Source: JADFNB01 sp036397455
GTDB lineage: Bacteria > Gemmatimonadota > Gemmatimonadetes > Gemmatimonadales > GWC2-71-9
Assembly: GCA_036397455.1 (NCBI GenBank)
Contig: DASWIX010000001.1
Coordinates: 1 to 64,000 of the forward strand
Length of the DNA stretch: 64,000 nucleotides
Direction of reading: 5' to 3'
Program-made: the position numbers and the translations under genes
The notes under the pieces: model-generated
What the model saw: the letters and a program-made list of their open reading frames with translations, nothing else
Told to the model about the DNA's origin: nothing
The model's database searches: none
Shown here: piece after piece, positions 1-9,992 of the stretch
Position numbering within the stretch: the first letter of the stretch is position 1
How the letters are laid out: the number at the start of each line of letters is the position of its first letter

Positions 1-808
1 GCATCTTCCGGAGCACTCCCCGAATCACCTTTTCCAGGTCGGCTGCCGCCGCCGCCGCACCTGCCAGCACCGCGTCGGCCGACACGCCGACCGCCGCCGC
101 CTGGTTTGTGATCGCGGAGAGACCCAACACCGACAGACCACGCGCCCGCCCCGCGAGGACCTCGGGGATCGTCGACATGCCAACCGCATCGCCCCCCAAT
201 CGGCGCATCATCGTGATCTCGGCCCCGGTCTCGAAACTGGGACCGAGCACCCCGACGTACACGCCTTCGTGAATCGGTATTCCCGCCCGGCGCGCCGCAT
301 CGCTCGCCGCGCGTCGCAGCATGGGATCGTACGCGCCCGCCATGTCCGGAAACCGGTCCTCGCCATTCCAGACCGGACCCCGCAGCGGCGTCCGGAACAT
401 CAGATTGATGTGGTCGGCGATCACCATCAGGGCCGGCGGCATCATGCAGTCGCTCAGCGCGCCGGCGGCGTTGGTCACGATGAGGGTCTCGACGCCGAGT
501 GCCGCAAGAATCCGAACCGGAAGGGCGACCGTCTCGGGATCGTGCCCTTCATACATGTGGAGCCGCCCGGATTGCAGCGCGACGCGAACACCCTCGATTT
601 CGCCGAACAGGAACTCACCGGCATGCCCGGGGGCTCCGGCAGCCGGGAGCCCCGGCACGTCGGCGAAGGCTACCCTGCCCGCCGGTGCCACCGCGGCCGC
701 CAGCCGCCCGAGCCCGGACCCGAGGACCAGCGCCACACGCGGCCCAACCGGCGGAGCGCCGCGCGCAACCGCGGCGACCGACTCCGCAAGCGTTATCCCG
801 CGACTCAG
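1..808 (-). CDS. purine nucleoside phosphorylase (3' end cut by window edge)
   Basis: Phosphorolysis of inosine/guanosine-type nucleosides in purine salvage (family knowledge). The translated minus strand shows the nucleoside phosphorylase hallmarks: a glycine-rich VLGSGLG near the N-terminus, PGHAGEF, GPSFETGAEI with the base-contacting Glu, GDAVGMSTIPE and SAITNQ with the purine-contacting Asn. These match the trimeric PNP type rather than the hexameric DeoD type. The reading frame runs off the left edge, probably only a few residues short of its end. The start is odd: the frame opens with no ATG, GTG or TTG before a GTG at 736, which lies directly before the phosphate-binding loop and is too late. 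A CTG at 808 gives a normal N-terminal helix and is used here. It diverges from the symporter gene. Confidence 0.85.
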   Translation of the reverse strand, partial: MSRGITLAESVAAVARGAPPVGPRVALVLGSGLGRLAAAVAPAGRVAFADVPGLPAAGAPGHAGEFLFGEIEGVRVALQSGRLHMYEGHDPETVALPVRILAALGVETLIVTNAAGALSDCMMPPALMVIADHINLMFRTPLRGPVWNGEDRFPDMAGAYDPMLRRAASDAARRAGIPIHEGVYVGVLGPSFETGAEITMMRRLGGDAVGMSTIPEVLAGRARGLSVLGLSAITNQAAAVGVSADAVLAGAAAAAADLEKVIRGVLRKM

Positions 809-884
809 ACGTGCACCCTGACACGCATGCGTCCATCCCGAACGAAGTCGCTTGAAGGAATAACGTCATCCGCGCCGGGGGCGC

Positions 885-890
885 TATGTT
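885..890 (+). promoter_or_regulatory. putative -10 box (TATGTT) for the symporter gene
   Basis: TATGTT lies 6 nt before the GTG start at 897. This fits the TANNTT pattern that recurs upstream of other genes in this window and would give an almost leaderless transcript. No clear -35 element is visible. Confidence 0.35.
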
Positions 891-896
891 AGCCCC

Positions 897-2651
897 GTGA
901 CTGTCGTTGACTGGGTCATCGTCGCAGCGTACTTCGCGTTCGCCCTGGCCGTCGCCCTCGTGTTCCGACGGCGAGCCGGTCAGGACGTGACCGAATACTT
1001 CCTGTCGGGGCGGTCGCTGTCCTGGTGGATAGCGGGCACCTCGATCGCGGCCACGATGTTCGCCGCCGACACACCGCTGGCGGTGACCGGCCTGGTGGCC
1101 AACGACGGCATCGCCGGCAACTGGTTCATCTGGAACTTCGCGGCCGCCCACCTCCTCGCCACGTTCTTCTTTGCGCGACTCTGGCGTCGTGCCGGCGTGC
1201 TCACCGATCTGGAACTCGTCGATATCCGGTATTCGGGCAGGGCCGCCAAGGCGCTCCGGGCGTTTCGCAGCATATGGGAAGGTGTCATCCTCAACTGCAT
1301 CATCATGGGGTGGGTGACCCTGGCCATGGTGAAGATCCTGGACGTCCTGCTCGACCTCGACGCGGTCACCACGCGCCTGGGGATCGACGGCATCATGGAC
1401 GGCCGCTGGTTCGGCATCCTGATATGCCTGGTGGTGGCGGTGCTGTACACGGCGATGTCCGGCTTCTGGGGCGTCGTCATGACGGACTTCGTCCAGTTTC
1501 TGATTGCGATGACCGGCGCCGTCGCGCTCGCCATCGTAGCGGTCGGCGACATCGGAGGCATCGCGGCCCTGAAACTCCAGCTCGCCGAGCGGTACGGAGA
1601 CCTCGCCGAGAACTACCTGAGCTTTCTGCCGCGTGCGGGCGGCGCCTCCCTCCCGCTGACGACGTTCGTCGCGCTCATGGGGGTCAATTGGTGGGCCACA
1701 CGGGACGCGGGCGGCACCAGCTACATGGTGCAGCGCATGCTGGCCACCAGGAACGAGGAAGCGAGTTTCCTGGCGACCCTCTGGTTCTGTTTCCTCCACT
1801 ACGTGTTGCGACCGTGGCCGTGGATCGTGGTCGGGCTCGTGGCCCTGGTGGCGTTTCCCGATCTCCAGGACCCGGAGATGGGCTATCCTATGGCCATCGT
1901 GACGTATCTGCCGGCGGGTCTGCTTGGCCTGATGGTCGCCAGCATGCTCGCGGCGTTCATGAGCACGATCGACACGTTGCTCAACTGGGGTGTCTCGCTG
2001 CTGGTGAACGACCTGTACCGTCCCTTCCTGCGTCGATCGGCCACCGACCGACACTACGTCGCGCTGTCGCGCATGCTGGTCGTGGCCTTGATGGTGGTTG
2101 GCGGAGCGACGGCCTATGTGATGCAGTCCATTCGGGGAGCGTGGGAGCTGTTCTTCGGGATGACGGTCGGGATCGGCGGTCTGTACATCATGCGCTGGTG
2201 GTGGTGGCGGGTGAACGCGTGGAGCGAGATCGCGGCATGGATATCGACCGCGACCGTCTACGTCGGGTTGCACGTCGCGTATCCGGGAATCGAGTTTGGC
2301 TGGCACCTGATCATCACGGCCGGGGTTTCGACCATCTGCTGGTTCGTCGTCGCCTGGATCACCCCCCCAACCGACCCGGAGGTCCTTCTCGCCTTCTACG
2401 AGCGCGTGCGCCCGGGCTCCCCCTGGTGGGGACCGGTCGCCGCCCGCAGTCGCGTCGCCGCCCCCGGGCTCGGGTGGTCCGATGTGATCGACTGGGTGGC
2501 GGGACTTGTCTTCATCTATGCCGGACTGTTCGGCGTCGGGAAGACCATTCTCGTGGGCTGGGGCGCCGGCGCCGCCTACCTGCTGCTCGCCACGCTGGCC
2601 GGAGCCCGGCTGTTCGGCGGCGTGAGTCGAGCGCTCAGGGCAACTGACTGA
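897..2651 (+). CDS. sodium:solute symporter family transporter
   Basis: A 584-residue polytopic inner-membrane protein of the SSS family, which couples sodium entry to uptake of a sugar, amino acid or related solute. About 13-14 hydrophobic segments are seen. The N-terminal part carries the conserved YFLSGRSLSWW stretch and the following AATMFAADTPL helix, typical of the first core helices of the fold. The substrate cannot be read from sequence. The GTG start is supported by a TATGTT box 6 nt upstream. The last 17 bases overlap the convergent rhomboid gene, so the two share a 3' end. Confidence 0.88.
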   Translation: MTVVDWVIVAAYFAFALAVALVFRRRAGQDVTEYFLSGRSLSWWIAGTSIAATMFAADTPLAVTGLVANDGIAGNWFIWNFAAAHLLATFFFARLWRRAGVLTDLELVDIRYSGRAAKALRAFRSIWEGVILNCIIMGWVTLAMVKILDVLLDLDAVTTRLGIDGIMDGRWFGILICLVVAVLYTAMSGFWGVVMTDFVQFLIAMTGAVALAIVAVGDIGGIAALKLQLAERYGDLAENYLSFLPRAGGASLPLTTFVALMGVNWWATRDAGGTSYMVQRMLATRNEEASFLATLWFCFLHYVLRPWPWIVVGLVALVAFPDLQDPEMGYPMAIVTYLPAGLLGLMVASMLAAFMSTIDTLLNWGVSLLVNDLYRPFLRRSATDRHYVALSRMLVVALMVVGGATAYVMQSIRGAWELFFGMTVGIGGLYIMRWWWWRVNAWSEIAAWISTATVYVGLHVAYPGIEFGWHLIITAGVSTICWFVVAWITPPTDPEVLLAFYERVRPGSPWWGPVAARSRVAAPGLGWSDVIDWVAGLVFIYAGLFGVGKTILVGWGAGAAYLLLATLAGARLFGGVSRALRATD

Positions 2652-3378
2652 CCACGATGCTTCGCGCGTGGCGTGACACGAACTCCCGTTTGGCGAAAAA
2701 TCGGATCAACACCACCCCGGCAAGAAAGCCCCCGAGATGGGCCCCAAAGGCGACACCGCCTCCGTCCGTCCCGCCGAGGCTCCCGACGGCCTGCAGCAAC
2801 GCCCAGTAGACAAGCATGAAGTACGCGGGCACCGCGATCGTCGTGATGAAGAACCCGAGGAAGATCAGGGTGTGGATCTTCACGCGCGGGTACAGCACCA
2901 GGTACGCCCCCATCACCCCACTGATCGCGCCCGACGCCCCGACCATGGGCACCGTCGACGCCGGAGACATCGCGGTTTGCGCCGCCGCCGCCACCAACCC
3001 GGCGATGAGGTAGAAGAGCAGGAACCGGGCGTGCCCCATCGAATCCTCGATGTTGTTCCCGAAGATCCAGAGAAACCACATGTTGCCGATGAGGTGGAAC
3101 CACCCGGCGTGCATGAACATCGACGTGATCGGCGTGTGCCAGGCGGCCCCACCGCTGATGACGCACACGAGCCCCGGCCCAATGGGGACCTGGCTTCCCT
3201 CCGCCGCGCGGCCCGTCAGGTCGCCCGGGATCAGCCCGAGTTCGCAGACGGACCGTGCGAGTCCCGGAAACGTGCCCGCGTCCTGCACCAGCACCCAAAC
3301 CACCAGATTTGCCACGATTACGGAGACCGTGACAAACGGGGTCAAGACAGTTGGGTTTTCGTCCCGGTATGGAAACAC
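2635..3378 (-). CDS. rhomboid family intramembrane serine protease
   Basis: A 247-residue membrane protein with about six transmembrane segments. The catalytic serine sits in the GASGAISG motif (S149) and the partner histidine in FGAHLGGFLAG (H214); together they form the rhomboid Ser-His dyad inside the membrane. The N-terminal stretch with FPYRDENP before the first helix is typical of bacterial homologues. It probably cleaves transmembrane segments of other membrane proteins; substrates are unknown. It starts with GTG, diverges from dnaK across about 165 bases, and its 3' end overlaps the convergent symporter gene by 17 bases. Confidence 0.9.
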   Translation of the reverse strand: MFPYRDENPTVLTPFVTVSVIVANLVVWVLVQDAGTFPGLARSVCELGLIPGDLTGRAAEGSQVPIGPGLVCVISGGAAWHTPITSMFMHAGWFHLIGNMWFLWIFGNNIEDSMGHARFLLFYLIAGLVAAAAQTAMSPASTVPMVGASGAISGVMGAYLVLYPRVKIHTLIFLGFFITTIAVPAYFMLVYWALLQAVGSLGGTDGGGVAFGAHLGGFLAGVVLIRFFAKREFVSRHARSIVVSQLP

Positions 3379-3543
3379 CGCTTGTTGCTCCGCTATTTCG
3401 CGTAAGTCTCTATTTCACTGGCACATACACAATATCATCTCCAAGGCTCCATTCTGCCATTTTGGCAACGATTCGTGGTACGTCGCTTGCGCGGGCGACT
3501 GAACGAACGCATCGGGCATCTTATAAACTTGAGGGAGCAACCC

Positions 3544-5454
<1,911 letters not shown>

Positions 5455-5478
5455 GCGCCCGAGCGTATCGGACGTTGT

Positions 5479-5506
5479 GGAACACCCCAAGTCATCGGGG
5501 TATCTT
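5479..5506 (+). promoter_or_regulatory. putative promoter of the htrA-like gene (GGAAC, 17 nt, TATCTT)
   Basis: GGAAC at 5479-5483 is followed after 17 nt by TATCTTG at 5501-5507, 19 nt before the htrA start. GGAAC resembles the -35 element of extracytoplasmic-function sigma factors, which control degP in enteric bacteria. TATCTTG also matches the general TANNTTG box seen elsewhere here. The region can also fold (ACCCC with GGGGT), so a dnaK terminator is an alternative reading. Confidence 0.3.
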
Positions 5507-5525
5507 GGGATGAACTCTTTGCGGA

Positions 5526-7115
5526 ATGAGAGCAGGTATGGTGCCCACACGAGAATGGATGAAATTCGGCGCATTGGTCGTCGTGACGTTTCTGCTGGCC
5601 GCCACGTTCGCTGGTGCCGTCGATCAACCGCGGCGCGCGGCCGCGGATCAACAGGCATCGGTCCTGGCCGCGCTCGCGGCGCCTCAGCCCGCGCCGCTGG
5701 CGCCGGCCGTTCAGCCAGCCGCGGACTTGGGAAATGCGTTTGTCGATGTCGCCGATGCGGTCAAGCCGGCGGTGGTGTTCATTCGGGCGGAGAGCATCGA
5801 ATCGCGTGAGGCCAACCCGAGCCTGCCGCGCGGACTCGAAGATTTCTTCCCCAATCAGCCGCAGCAGGGTCCCCGCGTGCGGCGGGGTCAGGGAAGCGGC
5901 TTCGTCATCTCACCCGATGGGTACATCCTCACCAACAACCACGTGGTCGAGGGAGCCACCAAGCTGCTCGTGACGTTGTATGACGAGCATGTGTACGAGG
6001 CGACGGTCGTCGGACGCGACGAGGCAACCGACGTCGCGGTGATCAAGATCGATGCGTCCGGTCTCCCCACGACGTCGCTCGGCAACTCCGACTCGCTACG
6101 GGTCGGCGAATGGGTCCTCGCGGTCGGCAACCCCCTGGCGCTGACCTTCACGGTCACGGCCGGCATCGTGAGCGCCAAAGGTCGCTCGCTCAACGGGCTT
6201 CCGATCCAGTCAGACTACCGCATCCTGGACTTCATCCAGACGGATGCCGCCATCAACCCCGGGAATTCCGGCGGTCCCCTGGTGAATATCCGCGGGCAGG
6301 TCGTGGGCATCAATTCCGCCATCGCGTCCAACAGCGGGTACTACCAGGGGTACGGCTTCGCCATTCCGGTCAACCTGGCTCGCAAGGTCGCCGACCAACT
6401 CATCGAGACCGGCCGGGTGCAGCGTGCCATTCTCGGCATCTCGATCAATCCGGTCACACCGGAAGATGCCGAATACGTCGGCCTCGACGAGGTTCGCGGC
6501 GTCCGCATCGAAGACTTCTCGGACGACGACAGCCCGGCGCGTAAAGCCGGCCTGCGCCCCGGAGACATCATCATCGAACTCGACGGGCAGCCGGTGCAGT
6601 ACGTGAGCCAATTGCAGCAGGTGGTGGGCTTCCGGCGCCCCGGTGAAACCGTCAACGTCACGATCCTCCGCCGGAATGGCCGCGAGCGCGAGCGTCACAC
6701 GATTCCGGTGCGTCTAGCCGAGGCACCCACGGCGGCGACAACCGTTGCGCAGGTCGAGCCGGTGGAGGTCAGCGAGACACCGGCCCATGCGACCAAGCTC
6801 GGCATCGCGGTGCGGCCGATCAGCGAGGAGGCCGCGGCGCGTGAGCAAGCGATCGGCGCCGAACACGCGGGCCTCCGAGTCATGGATGCCGAGATCACCA
6901 GTCCGGCACGAGACCGTCTCTGCGCCGCCGCCGACGCATCCCGTTGCGGTTACGGTGACATCATCACCCACGTGGACGGCGTGCGTGTGCTGACGGTGGA
7001 TGCATTCGAGAACGCGGTGCGGGACCTCGGACCGGGCGACATCGTGTCGCTCCGGGTGTACAACCCCTCCTTCACCGCGAGATCGCGCGTCGTGCGGGTT
7101 CGCCTGGCGCGATAG
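5526..7115 (+). CDS. HtrA/DegP-type periplasmic serine protease with two PDZ domains
   Basis: Envelope protease/chaperone of the HtrA family that degrades misfolded periplasmic proteins. The 529-residue product has an N-terminal hydrophobic signal or anchor segment (about residues 15-30) and a trypsin-like domain with triad H139 (NNHVVEG), D169 (EATDVAVIKID) and S248 (NPGNSGGPL). A first PDZ domain (about 310-405) and a more divergent second PDZ (about 425-525) follow. The start could be the ATG at 5526 or the ATG at 5538, which has GAGCAGG in front; the difference is four residues. It follows dnaK by 71 bases, so the two may be stress-regulated neighbours with separate promoters. Confidence 0.93.
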   Translation: MRAGMVPTREWMKFGALVVVTFLLAATFAGAVDQPRRAAADQQASVLAALAAPQPAPLAPAVQPAADLGNAFVDVADAVKPAVVFIRAESIESREANPSLPRGLEDFFPNQPQQGPRVRRGQGSGFVISPDGYILTNNHVVEGATKLLVTLYDEHVYEATVVGRDEATDVAVIKIDASGLPTTSLGNSDSLRVGEWVLAVGNPLALTFTVTAGIVSAKGRSLNGLPIQSDYRILDFIQTDAAINPGNSGGPLVNIRGQVVGINSAIASNSGYYQGYGFAIPVNLARKVADQLIETGRVQRAILGISINPVTPEDAEYVGLDEVRGVRIEDFSDDDSPARKAGLRPGDIIIELDGQPVQYVSQLQQVVGFRRPGETVNVTILRRNGRERERHTIPVRLAEAPTAATTVAQVEPVEVSETPAHATKLGIAVRPISEEAAAREQAIGAEHAGLRVMDAEITSPARDRLCAAADASRCGYGDIITHVDGVRVLTVDAFENAVRDLGPGDIVSLRVYNPSFTARSRVVRVRLAR

Positions 7116-7143
7116 CAACGCGTTCTCCAGGAGACAGCCCAAA

Positions 7144-7171
7144 CGCCCCGGTTCGGAAACGATCCGGGGCG
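7144..7171. terminator. hairpin between convergent htrA and oxidase operons
   Basis: Arms CGCCCCGGTTCG and CGATCCGGGGCG pair over 12 positions with one T-T mismatch around a GAAA tetraloop. It sits in the 93-base gap between two convergent transcripts, where a bidirectional terminator is expected. No clear U-run follows on either side. Confidence 0.5.
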
Positions 7172-7208
7172 CGTGGCCGTTCGCACGATTGCGGAACCGC
7201 TCCCGGCT

Positions 7209-7547
7209 CTACCCGAGCGCCAACACCCCGAACAAGAAGAGCAACGCGATGACCACGGCCACCGCCACCAGCAGTGGCGCGGTGAAAATCAAGGTGAACA
7301 GTTTGTGGTCGGTCTTCAGATGCATGTAGAACATCACCACCAGGGCGAATTTCGCCGCGGAGAGCGTCACCAGCACCGGCGCAAGCACGGCTTGGAAGGC
7401 CGGCACGTAGAACACACCCACTTCCACGACGGTAATCACGGTGAGGACCACGGCGATGGCGAGGTAGGTCGCGGTGGTCGGGTGGGCGTGTTCCGCGGTC
7501 GCCGGGGCGACGATCGAGAACTCCTTGGTCGACGGCCGCATGGTCAT
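7209..7547 (-). CDS. cytochrome c oxidase subunit IV family protein
   Basis: A 112-residue small membrane protein with three hydrophobic segments, matching the prokaryotic COX4 type in caa3/cytochrome oxidase operons. The features are an N-terminal HPTTATYLAIAVVL helix, a central segment and the helix with FALVVMFYMHLKTD. It is an accessory subunit of the terminal oxidase and has no known redox centre. The start is the ATG at 7547, which overlaps the stop of the subunit III gene as ATGA, so translation is probably coupled. It is the last gene of the oxidase operon, ending just before the hairpin at 7144-7171. Confidence 0.85.
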   Translation of the reverse strand: MTMRPSTKEFSIVAPATAEHAHPTTATYLAIAVVLTVITVVEVGVFYVPAFQAVLAPVLVTLSAAKFALVVMFYMHLKTDHKLFTLIFTAPLLVAVAVVIALLFLFGVLALG

Positions 7548-8152
7548 ATCGCCGCCTCGATCGGAGTCGTCTGGATGAGATAGACGACCGTGAAGATCAC
7601 GATCCACACGACATCGACGAAGTGCCAATACAGTCCGGCGATTTCCACGTTGAGCGCCCTATCAGGTTCGAGCTTTCCCTGAAACGACCGGATCAACAGC
7701 GTGACCAACCAGATCACCCCGACAGCCACGTGCCCGCCGTGAAATCCAGTCAGCGTGAAGAACGTCGAACCGAACAGGTTGGTGGTCAGGCCCAGTCCCT
7801 CGTCCACGAACGCATTGAACTCATACGCCTGAAATCCGAGAAACACCGTCCCCAGCAGTGCCGTCATGCCGAGCCACGCCCTGGCCCACACACGGTCGCC
7901 GCGTTGCACGGCCGCCAGCGCCAGCACCATGCAAAGACTGGACATCAGGAGGTCGAAGGTGCTGATCGACGTGAGCGGGATGTTCAGGATCTCATGGGTG
8001 GTCGGTCCGGACACGCTGCGACCTTCGTACACCAGATACGTCGCGATCAGGGATCCGAACAGCAGGCACTCCGAGCCGATGAACGTCCAGAAGGCAACCT
8101 TGCGGTTGTCCAGTCCCGTGCTGGTGTAGTGCGCGCCGGCCGCGTGACTCAT
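7544..8152 (-). CDS. ctaE: cytochrome c oxidase subunit III
   Basis: A 202-residue integral membrane subunit of a haem-copper oxidase with about five transmembrane helices. Typical subunit III features are VAFWTFIGSECLLFG in the first helix, FTLTGFHGGHV and the C-terminal GLYWHFVDVVWIVIF. The chosen ATG at 8152 lies 2 bases after the ctaD stop and gives the normal N-terminus; a longer reading would run into ctaD. The protein is short because, as in many five-helix forms, two helices are absent here while the preceding subunit I carries two extra C-terminal helices. It is translationally coupled to the subunit IV gene. Confidence 0.93.
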   Translation of the reverse strand: MSHAAGAHYTSTGLDNRKVAFWTFIGSECLLFGSLIATYLVYEGRSVSGPTTHEILNIPLTSISTFDLLMSSLCMVLALAAVQRGDRVWARAWLGMTALLGTVFLGFQAYEFNAFVDEGLGLTTNLFGSTFFTLTGFHGGHVAVGVIWLVTLLIRSFQGKLEPDRALNVEIAGLYWHFVDVVWIVIFTVVYLIQTTPIEAAI

Positions 8153-8154
8153 GG

Positions 8155-9987
8155 TCAGACCTCGAAGGGCTCGAACGCCCAGGCGAAAATACACACGGCC
8201 ACCGCCAGCGCCCCGCCGATCGCGATCAGCGGGCTCTTGGCGAGCGCGGCCACCGCGATGACGATCACGCCCGAGGCGGTGAGGATCGGCCACATGGATC
8301 CTCCCGGCACGTGCACCGGTACCGGCGGCACGTCAGGGATCTCGGACACGCCGTCCGTGACCCAGAGCGGTAGCCGACTCCGGACCGTCGGGATCACGGA
8401 GAAGTTGTAAACGGGGGGCGGGGAGGAAATCGCCCACTCGAGTTTTGGTGATCCCCACGGATTCTTCGAGGCGATCTCGCCGCGCCTCAGCGAGCGCAGC
8501 ACGTTGATGACGAAGACGGCGACCGCCAGCGCGATGATCATGGTGCCGATGGTGGAGACGCGGTTGAACCCCGTCACCCCCAGGTCCGCGCTGTACGTGT
8601 AGACGCGTCGCGGCATGCCGAGCAGACCCGAGAAGTGCATCGGGAAGTGCGCCAGATTGACGCCGATGAACATCAACACGAAGTGCAGCTTGCCAAGCGG
8701 CTCGCTCAACAACCTCCCGAACATCTTGGGGAACCAGTAGTAGATACCGGCAAACAGGCCCATGATCCCGCCACCGACCAACACATAATGGAAGTGCGCC
8801 ACGACGAAGTACGTGTCGGTTTGCTGGAGATCCGCCGGCGGGGAAGCATGCATCACGCCCGAGAGACCCCCAATGATGAACATGCCAATGAACCCGATGG
8901 CAAACAGCATCGCGCTCGTGAAGCGCAACTGCCCGCCCCACATCGTCGCGATCCAGTTGAAGATCTTCACGCCCGTCGGAACCGCGATGAGCATCGTCGT
9001 CGCGGAGAACACCGAATCGGCAATCGGGCCGAGCCCGACCTGGAACATGTGGTGCGCCCACACGCCCCATCCCATCACGCCAATCAGCAGACCCGAGTAG
9101 ACGACGACCGCATATCCGAACAGCGGTTTGCGGGAGAACACCGGCAACACGTCGGACACGATCCCCATGGCCGGCAGGATCAGGATGTAGACCTCGGGAT
9201 GCCCGAACAACCAGAAGAGATGCTGCCACAACAACACGTCCCCGCCCGCCGCCACCGAATAGAACGTGGTGCCGAACGTCCGATCGAACGTCAGGAACAC
9301 CAGCGCGACCGTGATCACCGGGAACGCGGTCACGATGATGAACTGCGTCACGAACGCCATCCACGTAAACGCCGGCATCCGCATGAGTTTCATGCCCGGC
9401 GCCCGCATGTTGATGATCGTCGTGATGAAGTTGAACCCGGCGGCCAGGGACGCGATCCCGAGAATCTGGAGTCCCAGCACCCAGAAATCGATGTTCGGGC
9501 CGGGCGAATACTGGGTTGACGTGAGGTTGGCGTATCCGAACCACCCGCCGTCCGGCGCCACACTGATCGCATGCGCCCCGAACAGGGGACCCGCCACGAA
9601 CGAGACGTTCATGAACAGCCCGCCCAGCACGAAGAGCCAGTAGCTGAACGCGTTGAGCCGGGGGAACGCGACGTCCCGCGCCCCGATCTGGAGCGGGATG
9701 ATGTAGTTGAAGAACGCCGCCGACAGCGGCATGATGGCCAGGAACACCATCGTCGTGCCGTGCATCGTAAACAGCTGATTGAAGGCCTCGGCGCCGATGA
9801 GCGTGTTCTCGGCACTCCCGAGTTGGAGACGGATCAGCAGCGCCTCGAACCCACCGACGATGAAGAATACGAGGGCGGTCGCGCCGTACAGAATCCCGAT
9901 CCGCTTGTGATCGGTCGTGGTGATCCAACTCCAGAAGCCGGTTGGCGCGGCGACGTCGGGCGCGTGAGGAGTCGCGGTGGTTGCCAT
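8155..9987 (-). CDS. ctaD: cytochrome c oxidase subunit I (aa3-type, A1 family)
   Basis: Catalytic subunit that reduces O2 to water and pumps protons. The 610-residue product has the haem-copper core with WLFGHPEVYILILP: the His and Tyr form the CuB cross-link and the Glu is the D-channel residue typical of A1-type oxidases. WAHHMF (two CuB histidines) and VAHFHYVL (haem ligands) are also present. After the usual 12 helices there is a C-terminal extension of two further hydrophobic segments (about residues 560-605). In some oxidases such segments are fused from subunit III, and the short ctaE that follows fits this. It lies 5 bases after ctaC. Confidence 0.97.
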   Translation of the reverse strand: MATTATPHAPDVAAPTGFWSWITTTDHKRIGILYGATALVFFIVGGFEALLIRLQLGSAENTLIGAEAFNQLFTMHGTTMVFLAIMPLSAAFFNYIIPLQIGARDVAFPRLNAFSYWLFVLGGLFMNVSFVAGPLFGAHAISVAPDGGWFGYANLTSTQYSPGPNIDFWVLGLQILGIASLAAGFNFITTIINMRAPGMKLMRMPAFTWMAFVTQFIIVTAFPVITVALVFLTFDRTFGTTFYSVAAGGDVLLWQHLFWLFGHPEVYILILPAMGIVSDVLPVFSRKPLFGYAVVVYSGLLIGVMGWGVWAHHMFQVGLGPIADSVFSATTMLIAVPTGVKIFNWIATMWGGQLRFTSAMLFAIGFIGMFIIGGLSGVMHASPPADLQQTDTYFVVAHFHYVLVGGGIMGLFAGIYYWFPKMFGRLLSEPLGKLHFVLMFIGVNLAHFPMHFSGLLGMPRRVYTYSADLGVTGFNRVSTIGTMIIALAVAVFVINVLRSLRRGEIASKNPWGSPKLEWAISSPPPVYNFSVIPTVRSRLPLWVTDGVSEIPDVPPVPVHVPGGSMWPILTASGVIVIAVAALAKSPLIAIGGALAVAVCIFAWAFEPFEV

Positions 9988-9992
9988 GCGGG

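Noticed and set aside
615..2306. A 563-codon frame antisense to the symporter gene
   Set aside because: It is rich in Arg, His and Gly, and it is a third-position shadow in GC-rich DNA opposite a clear SSS transporter.
3379..3543. CIRCE or sigma-32 heat-shock element upstream of dnaK
   Set aside because: Neither the TTAGCACTC inverted repeat nor a sigma-32 pattern is present; only a TATAAA at 3522 was seen.
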